Source of the DNA: Clostridia bacterium
GTDB taxonomy: Bacteria > Bacillota_A > Clostridia > Christensenellales > Aristaeellaceae
Assembly: GCA_017938645.1 (NCBI GenBank)
Contig: JAGBBE010000121.1
Location: 1-7,967 of the forward strand
Length of the DNA: 7,967 nt
Reading direction: 5' to 3'
Shown: in pieces, positions 1-6,179 of the stretch
Position numbering within the stretch: position 1 is the first letter of the stretch
Layout of the letters: every line of letters starts with the position of its first letter
Position numbers and translations under genes: made by a program
Notes under the pieces: model-generated
What the model was told of the DNA's origin: nothing
What the model saw: the letters and a program-made list of their open reading frames with translations, nothing else
The model's database searches: none

Positions 1-139
1 ATGGGTGAAGCTCAAATTCACTGCGCTAAATCTGAAAAAGCTCGCCATCCACAAGTGGATGCTCTTGCTTGTTTCTTCGATTTTTCACATGATTGAAGCC
101 ACTTTGCTACACGGCAAAGTGGCTTCTTTGACAGTCTGA
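1..139 (+). CDS. C-terminal end of an IS transposase (DDE type, probably IS1182/IS5-like), partial
   Basis: Reading from base 2, the frame gives about 45 residues up to TGA at 137-139, beginning with WVKLKFTALNLKKLA. This motif resembles the end of many Clostridia DDE transposases of the IS1182/IS5 type, where an [VM]KLKxAxxNLKKLA helix closes the catalytic domain. The rest of the protein lies left of the window, so length, catalytic residues and family cannot be confirmed. The last residues are encoded by a perfect hairpin, so the natural end may be slightly different. In frame 1, FFDSLKR at 124-144 also resembles IS transposase tails, which could mean a late frameshift. The family assignment is from recall of similar C-termini. 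Confidence 0.55.
   Translation, partial: WVKLKFTALNLKKLAIHKWMLLLVSSIFHMIEATLLHGKVASLTV
95..126 (+). terminator. Perfect 13-bp hairpin at the IS transposase 3' end
   Basis: Arms 95-107 (GAAGCCACTTTGC) and 114-126 (GCAAAGTGGCTTC) are exactly complementary, with a 6-nt loop (108-113). Only three T follow, so it is a weaker terminator candidate than the hairpin just downstream. It lies within the last codons of the transposase frame. It could also be a structural part of the IS end. Confidence 0.5.
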
Positions 140-166
140 AACGCCAGCATTACGCTGGCGTTTTTT
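139..166 (+). terminator. Rho-independent terminator after the IS transposase
   Basis: A perfect 10-bp stem (139-148 with 154-163, core ACGCCAGC/GCTGGCGT) with a 5-nt loop runs into six T (161-166). The orientation fits plus-strand transcription ending immediately after the transposase stop at 139. On the minus strand there is no T run, so it would not terminate the replication-protein-like gene coming from the right. Confidence 0.85.
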
Positions 167-208
167 GTGCTGTTTGGGGACAAAATAAATCGCAATAATG
201 TAAGTGTA

Positions 209-1003
209 TTACACACAATGCGAATAGCAGCATTTTTCCTTCAAAAGCTTTATGGGACTGGGAAGCGTGCTCTGAGGGCTGTTGCGAGAAAGAAAGCAAA
301 AAGGAAAAACACCTGCGGTGCGAATGAGCTTTCGCCCGTAATCATACTCAGAGCCCGTGATCCTTTTGCCGATTGCAGAAGCCAGAAGTACTTTCTTGGC
401 ACTTTCGCTGGGCATCTTCTTCTTGGCTGCTTCGTATGTGAAAAAATCCAAAGTGGAGCTGTTCTTAAATATCCGGTTGTATATGTTCTCCTCCGCCCAA
501 AGAGCAATTTCATAGGACAGGAGCAGTTCAAAGCGGTTTGAAATATTGTGTTCTTCGCAAAGCTGCTTGATGAACTGGTATCCGCATTGTACTTCCAGCC
601 GCAGGGCATCCTTGGCGAACTTGAAATCCAGCGGATGCGTTTTGCGGTGAATTTTTCGTTTCTTTTCCAACCAGTCGGATTTATCGTAGTAGTTCAGAAC
701 GTAATTTCTGCGTTCGTTGTGATCGTAGTCGTGTTTGGTCTTGATGTACACACTCCCACTCAGCTGATTTTCCTGCACGTGATTGACACGGCTTCCGTTG
801 TTGGTCATGCGGAATGCCCGGTTGAGCAGATCAATATACATGGAAACATAGGATGTCTTTACGTTGAAGCAGTAATCAAGTCTGGTCGCACGGAAGGAAC
901 GAATGTCCAGTACAGGATGTGTGAACAATTGGTTGAGAAGGTCGTTGACATCGGTCAGAAACGACTCCAGATTCGTCCCGTAGATATCATCCACGTTCAG
1001 CAC
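209..1003 (-). CDS. Phage/plasmid replication-initiation-like protein, 5' end apparently lost
   Basis: The 264-residue frame from a GTG at 1003 has the look of the phage/plasmid replication proteins related to filamentous-phage gene II/X and CRI proteins. There is an RLDYCFN motif at residues 41-47, then a YVLNYYDKSDW segment and LRLEVQC near residue 136, resembling the conserved strands of those initiators. The frame stays open upstream to 1075, and those 24 extra codons (including LIIDGKLLTLLYD) read like the same protein. However, they contain no ATG, GTG or TTG before a stop at 1076-1078, and the GTG at 1003 has no ribosome binding site. The gene therefore looks truncated or frameshifted at its start, or cut by insertion of the neighbouring element. 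The C-terminus to TAA at 209 looks natural. Family membership is by motif resemblance only. Confidence 0.6.
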   Translation of the reverse strand: MLNVDDIYGTNLESFLTDVNDLLNQLFTHPVLDIRSFRATRLDYCFNVKTSYVSMYIDLLNRAFRMTNNGSRVNHVQENQLSGSVYIKTKHDYDHNERRNYVLNYYDKSDWLEKKRKIHRKTHPLDFKFAKDALRLEVQCGYQFIKQLCEEHNISNRFELLLSYEIALWAEENIYNRIFKNSSTLDFFTYEAAKKKMPSESAKKVLLASAIGKRITGSEYDYGRKLIRTAGVFPFCFLSRNSPQSTLPSPIKLLKEKCCYSHCV

Positions 1004-1074
1004 AGCGGTATCATACAGCAGTGTAAGCAGTTTCCCATCGATAATCAGATGACGGGTATCAGGGTATTGTAGTT

Positions 1075-1104
1075 GTTATAAGAACTATGTAACTGTTTTG
1101 TCAA
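1075..1104 (-). promoter_or_regulatory. Candidate promoter for the replication-protein-like gene
   Basis: On the minus strand TTGACA (1104-1099), an 18-nt spacer and TATAAC (1080-1075) form a good sigma-A promoter. Its start site would fall near 1068, inside the open frame of the replication-like gene, leaving no room for a ribosome binding site and start codon. It may be a remnant, or drive a 5'-shortened gene. Confidence 0.5.
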
Positions 1105-1137
1105 CCAAGATACCGTCATGTATCATTAACTACATAG
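1085..1137. promoter_or_regulatory. Possible operator: inverted CTATGTA/TACATAG pair
   Basis: CTATGTA (1085-1091) and TACATAG (1131-1137) are inverted copies. One sits in the spacer of the minus promoter and one just after the plus -10 box. A partial copy, GAACTAT (1155-1161), repeats 1082-1088 and overlaps the ribosome binding site. The positions suit autoregulation by the adjacent XRE protein, but 7-bp arms in AT-rich sequence could be chance. Confidence 0.3.
1098..1126 (+). promoter_or_regulatory. Candidate promoter of the XRE regulator
   Basis: TTGTCA (1098-1103), a 17-nt spacer and TATCAT (1121-1126) precede the regulator by about 40 nt. Its -35 box overlaps the -35 box of the minus-strand promoter by 5 nt, so RNA polymerase could probably occupy only one at a time. 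Confidence 0.5.
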
Positions 1138-1166
1138 ATGTCTGTATCGTGGAGGAACTATATCAT

Positions 1167-1541
1167 ATGGATTCAAGACAATTACTAGGCCTGCGTGTTA
1201 AGGCAATTCAGACTCAGCTCGGCTTGTCTCAGGAAGAGCTTGCTTTTCGCTGCGGAATGCACGCCTCGCATATTGGATTTCTGGAATGCGGTCAACGCAA
1301 TCCATCTTTAGATACACTGGAGAGGATATCGCTTGGATTATGTGTTCCGCTTACTGCGCTGTTCGACTACGAAAACGAACCTTCCACTACTATCTATGAC
1401 GAAACAACAAACAAGATTATTTCATATGTCATTGGGTTATCCCAGTCTGAAAAGGCACAGATACTTGCCATCACTAAAACTTTTGCCAAGAAACCTGGGG
1501 ATAGCGTTGCCCCAAAGCGGATGATGAAGAATAAAAGCTGA
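1167..1541 (+). CDS. XRE-family helix-turn-helix transcriptional regulator
   Basis: This 124-residue protein has a Cro/C1-type HTH in residues 5-60. It contains the typical LGLSQEELAFRCGMHASHI recognition segment, followed by ERGQRNPS-like (ECGQRNPS) and a LCVPLTALF end helix. The pattern is shared by phage repressors and restriction-modification controller proteins. The C-terminal half (STTIYDETTNKIISYVIGLSQSEKAQIL) is a short helical region without a recognisable protease or peptidase domain. The start chosen is ATG 1167, because GGAGG at 1151-1155 sits 11 nt upstream; a TTG at 1098 in the same frame has no such support. The gene ends convergently with the recombinase operon and probably represses itself and/or the divergent replication-like gene. 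The HTH family is clear, the target is inferred. Confidence 0.85.
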   Translation: MDSRQLLGLRVKAIQTQLGLSQEELAFRCGMHASHIGFLECGQRNPSLDTLERISLGLCVPLTALFDYENEPSTTIYDETTNKIISYVIGLSQSEKAQILAITKTFAKKPGDSVAPKRMMKNKS

Positions 1542-1543
1542 CA

Positions 1544-1574
1544 AGAAAAAAAGCCCTCCCATGCATAGGAGGGC
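1544..1574 (-). terminator. Rho-independent terminator of the recombinase operon
   Basis: Arms GCCCTCC (1553-1559) and GGAGGGC (1568-1574) enclose an 8-nt loop. On the minus strand the stem is followed by seven T (1552-1546). It lies 17 nt past the stop of the 561-aa recombinase, so it ends that operon. It also separates the operon from the convergent XRE gene. Confidence 0.9.
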
Positions 1575-1590
1575 AACATCGTATATTCCA

Positions 1591-3276
1591 TTATTCAACA
1601 ACCGTATATTCGTATTTCATCCCATTCCTGAAGCAGAACTCCAGCCTACCGTCTGCCTCAACCACCACCTTATCAACCAGCGCCACAAAGGTGTAAGGCT
1701 CAAAGCCCATGCATTCTTCCTGCTCCTCCAGCATGCACAAAAATACCTCAATCTGCCGCCTGCGGTCAGCCTTATCCTTTTTCTGTTCCTCGACACTTCG
1801 GATCTTCTCACTAAGCTTTTCATGCTCAGCAACCAGCGCATCGTACTCCCGTTGGTATTCCGCCTGATTTCTTTGTACCCTGGCATTCTCTTCAACCAGC
1901 TTCCTGACGCGCTCCGCCATGCCCAGCGCCTGATCCTGTAGCCTCGTGGCGATCCTATCAAGCTCACTCGTATCAAGTACCTTATCCAGCACTTCCCGGC
2001 AGACGGCAAAGATGGTATCTTTTTCACTGATTACCTTCTGCATCACGCTGACGAAGGCTTTCTCCAGCGCATCCTGCTTAATATGCGGCGTCTCGCATTT
2101 TTTGTCGCCGGCATATTTGTTATTGCAACGCCAGATGATGCGCCGGTACTCGTCCGTGCTGTGCCAGACCTTGCTGCCGTAAAAAGCACCGCAATCACCG
2201 CATACAATACGGGAAGAAAAACAACTCTTGCCGCTGTAGCTTCCGCCCAAGCTTCTGCGCCATTCCAGTTCCATCTGTGTCAGGTCAAATACCTCGGCGC
2301 CGATGATGGCCGGATGACTGTTCTGCGCGTAATACTTAGGAATCTCGCTGCCGTCGTTCACCACAAAGGTCTTTTTGATGTAATCCGTGCAGTAAGTCTT
2401 TTGCAGGATGGCGTCGCCCTTGTACTTTTCATTGGTCAGAATGCTCTCAATGGTAGACGGGCTCCAGCGGGCGGTTTTCTTTCTGGCCTTGGCGGCTTCC
2501 ATTTCATCCTCGCTGAGCAGGCTCTTTCGGGAAGGACAGGGAATGCCTGCGGCGTTCAGTTCTCTGGCGATGATTGCAGGGGTCGCGCCTTCCAGAAAAC
2601 GTCTGAAGATCGTGCGAATGATTTTTGCCTCAGCTTCCACGATCTCAGGAATACCGTTCTTTCCTTTTTTGTATCCCATGAATTGCTTGTAGGGCATGGT
2701 AACCTTTCCCTCTGCAAACCGCTTGCGCATGCCCCAGGTTACGTTTTCTGAAATATTGCGGCTTTCCTCCTGCGCGATGCTGGACATGATCGTCAGCAGC
2801 ACTTCGCCCTTACCGTCCAGCGTGTAAATGTTCTGCTCCTCGAAATAAACCTCCACATCGTATTCCTTCAGCTTGCGGATGGTGGTCAGCGTGTCTACCG
2901 TATTTCTGGCAAAACGGGATACGGACTTAGTGATGATCAGGTCGATTTTTCCCGCCAGCGCGTCTTCTATCATGCGATTGAAGCCCTCTCGCTTTTTGAT
3001 GCTCGTTCCTGTGATGCCCTTGTCCGTATACACGTCCACGAACTGCCAATTGTCGGTATGTTCCTTGGCCTTAATGTAGTCGGTGTAGTATTTCACCTGC
3101 GCTTCATAGCTGGTCAGCTGCTCCTCGCTGTTGGTGGAAACACGGGCGTAGGCCGCCACCCGTTTAGGACGTGCAGCAATCGCTGGCATCCCCGGAAGCG
3201 CCTGCAGACGGGGCGGAATGACCGTAACCGTCTTCATTCTTGTAACCGTGGGTTCATATGCTCTGGCTTCACTCAT
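1591..3276 (-). CDS. Large serine recombinase, full length (561 aa)
   Basis: This is a site-specific DNA integrase/excisionase of the large serine recombinase family. The resolvase-type catalytic domain occupies about residues 38-185, with YARVS carrying the nucleophile Ser47 and the conserved SVSRFARNT at 118-126. A Recombinase domain follows (about 200-330, including LTNEKYKGD). Next come a zinc ribbon with Cys359, Cys362, Cys384 and Cys394, and a long coiled coil (about 437-515) of the kind that controls synapsis and directionality in this family. The C-terminal strand pair LEFCFRNGMKYEYTV closes it. A 37-residue N-terminal extension precedes the catalytic domain. The ATG at 3276 overlaps the stop of the upstream recombinase (ATGA), with AAGGAG (3293-3288) 11 nt upstream, so translation is probably coupled. 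All catalytic features look intact. The attachment site cannot be seen. Confidence 0.95.
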   Translation of the reverse strand: MSEARAYEPTVTRMKTVTVIPPRLQALPGMPAIAARPKRVAAYARVSTNSEEQLTSYEAQVKYYTDYIKAKEHTDNWQFVDVYTDKGITGTSIKKREGFNRMIEDALAGKIDLIITKSVSRFARNTVDTLTTIRKLKEYDVEVYFEEQNIYTLDGKGEVLLTIMSSIAQEESRNISENVTWGMRKRFAEGKVTMPYKQFMGYKKGKNGIPEIVEAEAKIIRTIFRRFLEGATPAIIARELNAAGIPCPSRKSLLSEDEMEAAKARKKTARWSPSTIESILTNEKYKGDAILQKTYCTDYIKKTFVVNDGSEIPKYYAQNSHPAIIGAEVFDLTQMELEWRRSLGGSYSGKSCFSSRIVCGDCGAFYGSKVWHSTDEYRRIIWRCNNKYAGDKKCETPHIKQDALEKAFVSVMQKVISEKDTIFAVCREVLDKVLDTSELDRIATRLQDQALGMAERVRKLVEENARVQRNQAEYQREYDALVAEHEKLSEKIRSVEEQKKDKADRRRQIEVFLCMLEEQEECMGFEPYTFVALVDKVVVEADGRLEFCFRNGMKYEYTVVE

Positions 3277-4667
3277 TCTGCGTCCCGCTCCTTTCTCTTC
3301 TGATGCTGCACCTTCGTTTTCTCAGCGGCCTTTTTCCTTTTTTCAGCATCCCAGCTGTCTTTTCTCGAATGGTCTTTCCAGAAATGATCCTCCGCATAGC
3401 CATCCTGAAAAACAAATTGCACCCGATTGTCCGGATGCATCTCAATATGATGAATACGATCAAGCGCCTCTGTATCTGTAAGGGAAGAATCAATTCCCAG
3501 AACGCCGGCGATCAGATCGATCAGTATCTTTTCGGGAATCTGCTTTGAAGCGCAGTAGGCCTTTCCTCGAAAGCTGAAAGTACCGCAGATCCAGATGGGG
3601 GCTGCATAGGGCGTACCCATGCGCGTAATCTTTCTGCGGTACTTCTTTCCGCAGATACCGCAATGAATATATTTACCCAGCGGAAGATCCGAGAGCTTTT
3701 GCTCTTCCAATTCAGGAAGATAATCCTCTGCATCATCAGCCGCCTTTTTTCCTCCATTTACGATATCCATCGCTCTGCGCTGTGCAATTTCCGCCTGCAC
3801 AGCATCGAAGGTTTCGCGGTCAATGATCGGTTCATGATTGCCTTCAACAAAATACTGCGGAAGCTCCCCGCGATTGAAACACTGTTTCTTCTCAATGTGG
3901 TTGTTGGTGAAGAATTTCTGCAGCAGAAGGTCTCCTGCGTATTTCTCGTTTTTCAGCATCATCATGATCACACTCGCATTCCAAAGTCCACCTTCGGGCG
4001 CGGGGACCCCTTCCGCAATCAGCGTTTTCATGATTCTCACGCTGCCCATGCCATCCAGATACATGCGGAAGATACGTCGAACAACCTCTGCTTCTTCCGG
4101 TATGATGGTGAAAACACCGTTCCTGACATCGTAGCCATACATCTGAAAGCCAGTAGGAATACCCTGCTCGAACTTCTTCCGAACTCGCCACTTGCAGTTT
4201 TCGGATACGTTTCGGCTTTCTTCCTGAAAAAAAGAAGCGAGGATAGAGAGCATCAGCTCTCCGTCCCCGCTCAGCGTATCGATTTTCTGTTCTTCAAAGT
4301 AAACGCTTATGCCCATTTCCTTGAGTATGCGCACCGTTTCAAGCAGCGTAACCGTGTTCCTGGCAAAGCGTGAAATGGATTTGACCAGGATCATATCAAT
4401 CTTGCCGTCCCGGCAGTCCTTCAGCAGGCGCTGAAACTCCGGGCGAGTATCACGGGTACCGGAATAATTTTCGTCTGCGTAAACGCCGGCATACTCCCAT
4501 TCGGGATTTCGCTGGATCAGATCGCTGTAGTAGCTGACCTGCGCTGCCAGTGAGTGTAGCATGGCGTCCTTGCCGGTGGAAACGCGTGCATAGGCCGCAA
4601 CACGTTTGAGTTTGGGCATCTGCACAGGCGCCGCAATTCGGCTTACCGTCATCGTTTTCTCAGCCAT
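3273..4667 (-). CDS. Large serine recombinase, short form without coiled coil (464 aa)
   Basis: The catalytic domain (about residues 20-165) has YARVS with Ser30 as nucleophile and the SISRFARNT motif at 97-105. The Recombinase domain runs from about 175 to 300 (MYGYDVRNG through LKNEKYAGD). A zinc ribbon follows with Cys336, Cys339, Cys361 and Cys372. Unlike its partner, there is no long coiled-coil insertion after the zinc ribbon. The chain passes almost directly to the VQFVFQDG strand and ends in a Lys/Arg-rich tail (about 431-464). AAAGGA (4682-4677) lies 9 nt before the ATG. It shares the N-terminal TVxRI-PxxxxKRVAAYARVST design with the following recombinase, suggesting an old duplication. 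Paired recombinases in other elements act together, so these two may form a mixed synaptic complex; that is inference. Confidence 0.93.
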   Translation of the reverse strand: MAEKTMTVSRIAAPVQMPKLKRVAAYARVSTGKDAMLHSLAAQVSYYSDLIQRNPEWEYAGVYADENYSGTRDTRPEFQRLLKDCRDGKIDMILVKSISRFARNTVTLLETVRILKEMGISVYFEEQKIDTLSGDGELMLSILASFFQEESRNVSENCKWRVRKKFEQGIPTGFQMYGYDVRNGVFTIIPEEAEVVRRIFRMYLDGMGSVRIMKTLIAEGVPAPEGGLWNASVIMMMLKNEKYAGDLLLQKFFTNNHIEKKQCFNRGELPQYFVEGNHEPIIDRETFDAVQAEIAQRRAMDIVNGGKKAADDAEDYLPELEEQKLSDLPLGKYIHCGICGKKYRRKITRMGTPYAAPIWICGTFSFRGKAYCASKQIPEKILIDLIAGVLGIDSSLTDTEALDRIHHIEMHPDNRVQFVFQDGYAEDHFWKDHSRKDSWDAEKRKKAAEKTKVQHQKRKERDAE

Positions 4668-4719
4668 TGTTATCCGTCCTTTCCGGGGTACATTGTATCA
4701 ATCCCCCTGGTAGTGATGC

Positions 4720-4748
4720 ATGTTACCGCCGTTCGGACGGATTATCAA
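4720..4748 (-). promoter_or_regulatory. Weak promoter candidate before the recombinase pair
   Basis: On the minus strand TTGATA (4748-4743), a 17-nt spacer and TAACAT (4725-4720) lie in the 87-nt gap between the SHOCT-like gene and the first recombinase. This could provide recombinase expression separate from the SHOCT gene. The match is imperfect. Confidence 0.3.
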
Positions 4749-4754
4749 GTCATT

Positions 4755-4949
4755 TCAAGCAGATTTATCACTCAATACGTCGGATAACCCAGCCCATACC
4801 GGGGAGAATTTTCGGGCAAGAATTGGTTCGATCTGCCTGTATTCCTTATCCGTCAGCAGACCCTGTGCATGCAGATTTCTCATAATAGACATCGCTGCAC
4901 GGTAGCCCACTTCCCGGTCAAACTGCTCTTTTGTCAGCGATGTGCTCAT
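4755..4949 (-). CDS. Small SHOCT-domain-like protein at the head of the recombinase operon
   Basis: The 64-residue protein reads SLTKEQFDREVGYRAAMSIM then LHAQGLLTDKEYRQIEPILARKFSP. The GLLTDKEY segment is the SHOCT-type motif, a short C-terminal oligomerisation/regulatory module. Small proteins of this shape are often found just upstream of large serine recombinases in Clostridia elements. There is no catalytic motif or membrane segment. GGAGG (4961-4957) sits 7 nt before ATG 4949, fixing the start. It is followed 87 nt later by the recombinase pair on the same strand, so a role as accessory or directionality factor is possible but unproven. No convincing promoter for it was found in 4950-5020. 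Confidence 0.75.
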   Translation of the reverse strand: MSTSLTKEQFDREVGYRAAMSIMRNLHAQGLLTDKEYRQIEPILARKFSPVWAGLSDVLSDKSA

Positions 4950-5020
4950 GCAAATTCCTCCAAATGTATAGTTGTTATCATTTTGTCTCCGTTAATTCAG
5001 CGTTCCGTCAAATACGCATA

Positions 5021-5049
5021 TTGACTGATTAAACGTCACCGTTTATAAT
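5021..5049 (+). promoter_or_regulatory. Near-consensus promoter of the regulator-darG-darT operon
   Basis: TTGACT (5021-5026), exactly 17 nt, then a perfect TATAAT (5044-5049). Transcription should start near 5056, so the leader is only about 15 nt and contains little beyond the ribosome binding site GGAGGTG (5057-5063). An inverted GTCAA (5007-5011) / TTGAC (5021-5025) pair covers the -35 box and is a possible operator. Confidence 0.85.
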
Positions 5050-5070
5050 AGACCATGGAGGTGCTATACC

Positions 5071-5289
5071 GTGAGAATCGACGAACCGCTGAAAATCGTA
5101 TGCGTCAAGAATGACCTGACCATGGCGGAAATCGCCAGAAGACTGGGTGTTACGCCGCAGGCGTTCAGTCAGAAAATAAAGCGAGGGACCATCTCTCTTG
5201 ACGATCTGGACAATATAGCTACCGTATCCGGATGCAAAATCGAATGCAGCTTCGTGCTTGCAAACGGCGAAAAAGTATCCGTCATCTAG
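5071..5289 (+). CDS. Small HTH regulator, first gene of the darG-darT operon
   Basis: This 72-residue protein is almost entirely one helix-turn-helix domain. TMAEIARRLGVTPQAFSQKIKR (about residues 17-38) forms the two HTH helices, and SLDDLDNIATVSGCKIECSFVL follows as the family's usual C-terminal helix and strand. The start is GTG 5071, supported by GGAGGTG at 5057-5063 with 7-nt spacing. Its stop is 14 nt before the darG ATG, and a single strong promoter precedes it, so it is co-transcribed with the toxin-antitoxin pair. The likely role is autorepression of the operon, and perhaps of the divergent SHOCT/recombinase side. This resembles three-gene toxin-antitoxin operons with a separate repressor. 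The domain is clear, the regulatory role is inferred from position. Confidence 0.85.
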   Translation: MRIDEPLKIVCVKNDLTMAEIARRLGVTPQAFSQKIKRGTISLDDLDNIATVSGCKIECSFVLANGEKVSVI

Positions 5290-5303
5290 CAGGAGGAGTC
5301 ACC

Positions 5304-6179
5304 ATGATTGAGTATATCGAAGGAAATATCTTCAACAGTCCTGCACAGGTTATCGTCAATACAGTCAACACAGTCGGCGTGATGGGCAAGGGTCTCGCCC
5401 TGTCCTTCAAGAAACGCTATCCCAAGATGTTCGAAGCCTATAAACGCGCATGTGATAAACACCAGCTGACCATCGGCAAGCTGATGCTTTACTACGCGCC
5501 CGACCACTGGATTCTCATGTTTCCCACAAAGGAAAACTGGCGCAACCCTTCCAAGCTGGAATACCTGGAAGCGGGTCTAAACAAGTTCGTCAACACTTAT
5601 GCCGAAAAAGGCATCACTTCCATTGCATTCCCGAAGCTCGGCTGCGGCAACGGCGAGCTTTCCTGGAACGACGTTAAGCCGGTCATGGAGAAGTATCTGA
5701 AACAGCTGCCTATAACGGTGTATATCTACGTCGGCATGGATACCACGCAGACGCCTGAGCACAGAGCGCAGGAAGAGACGATGGAATGGCTGCGAAAGAA
5801 TGCAAGGGACATGTCTTTTACCGGCCTTTGTGATGATCTGAAGCACAGCGCTACGCTGCTTCCTCGCCAGTTTACAGTAGATGGTACAAACTATTCCGTG
5901 ACATGGAATAACGGCGTTACGTTTGCAAAAGAAACGCAGCCTGTCGGAACCATCTCCGAAGAAGAACTGTTCCGCCTCTGGGATCAGCTTCGCGTCAACG
6001 GCATCGTTCCATACGCCGAAACCAACGATCTGCACAGCCTCTTCTATCATCTGCTGAATCACATGGGCTATCTGTCGCCTGTGCGCATTCTTAACCAGCA
6101 GGGAGAATTCGTTCAGAACGGCTATCAGGTGCACGAGGGATACGGCAGAGTGTTCGAGTTAAGGAGTGATTCCGTATGA
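5304..6179 (+). CDS. darG: DarG-like macrodomain antitoxin (DNA ADP-ribosylglycohydrolase)
   Basis: Residues 1-145 form a macrodomain of the DarG/TARG1 type. The chain opens with IEGNIFNSPAQVIVNTVN (Asn19/Asn22), followed by the GVMGKGLALSFKKRYP loop (25-40). FPTKENWR follows, with Lys76 at the position of the catalytic lysine of this class, then the KLGCGNGELSW ligand loop (111-121). Such enzymes remove the ADP-ribose that DarT puts on single-stranded DNA. Residues 146-291 are a second region (ISEEELFRLWDQL, LHSLFYHLLNHMGY, VHEGYGRVFEL) that I do not recognise as the usual DarG C-terminal domain; it probably binds the toxin. AGGAGGAG (5291-5298) sits 5 nt before ATG 5304, so the longer frame from 5232 is rejected. 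The stop overlaps the darT start (ATGA), which couples translation and places antitoxin before toxin. Confidence 0.88.
   Translation: MIEYIEGNIFNSPAQVIVNTVNTVGVMGKGLALSFKKRYPKMFEAYKRACDKHQLTIGKLMLYYAPDHWILMFPTKENWRNPSKLEYLEAGLNKFVNTYAEKGITSIAFPKLGCGNGELSWNDVKPVMEKYLKQLPITVYIYVGMDTTQTPEHRAQEETMEWLRKNARDMSFTGLCDDLKHSATLLPRQFTVDGTNYSVTWNNGVTFAKETQPVGTISEEELFRLWDQLRVNGIVPYAETNDLHSLFYHLLNHMGYLSPVRILNQQGEFVQNGYQVHEGYGRVFELRSDSV

Noticed and set aside
1098..1166. N-terminal extension of the XRE regulator from TTG 1098
   Set aside because: The TTG overlaps the promoter -35 box and lacks a ribosome binding site, whereas ATG 1167 has GGAGG upstream and starts right at the HTH domain.
1542..1590. Attachment (att) site beside the recombinase terminator
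   Set aside because: Large serine recombinase sites are often next to their gene, but only one side of the element is in view and no second copy of a core sequence could be compared.
3663..4373. 236-codon plus-strand frame antisense to the short recombinase
   Set aside because: The opposite strand carries a recombinase with every expected motif. The plus frame has no family-like pattern.
4726..4742. CCGT/ACGG hairpin between SHOCT and recombinase genes
   Set aside because: The stem is only four base pairs with no T run, too weak to call a terminator or attenuator.
5232..5303. Longer DarG start from the ATG at 5232
   Set aside because: It lies inside the preceding HTH gene, and the extra residues are basic and unlike a macrodomain. 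AGGAGGAG before 5304 marks the real start.
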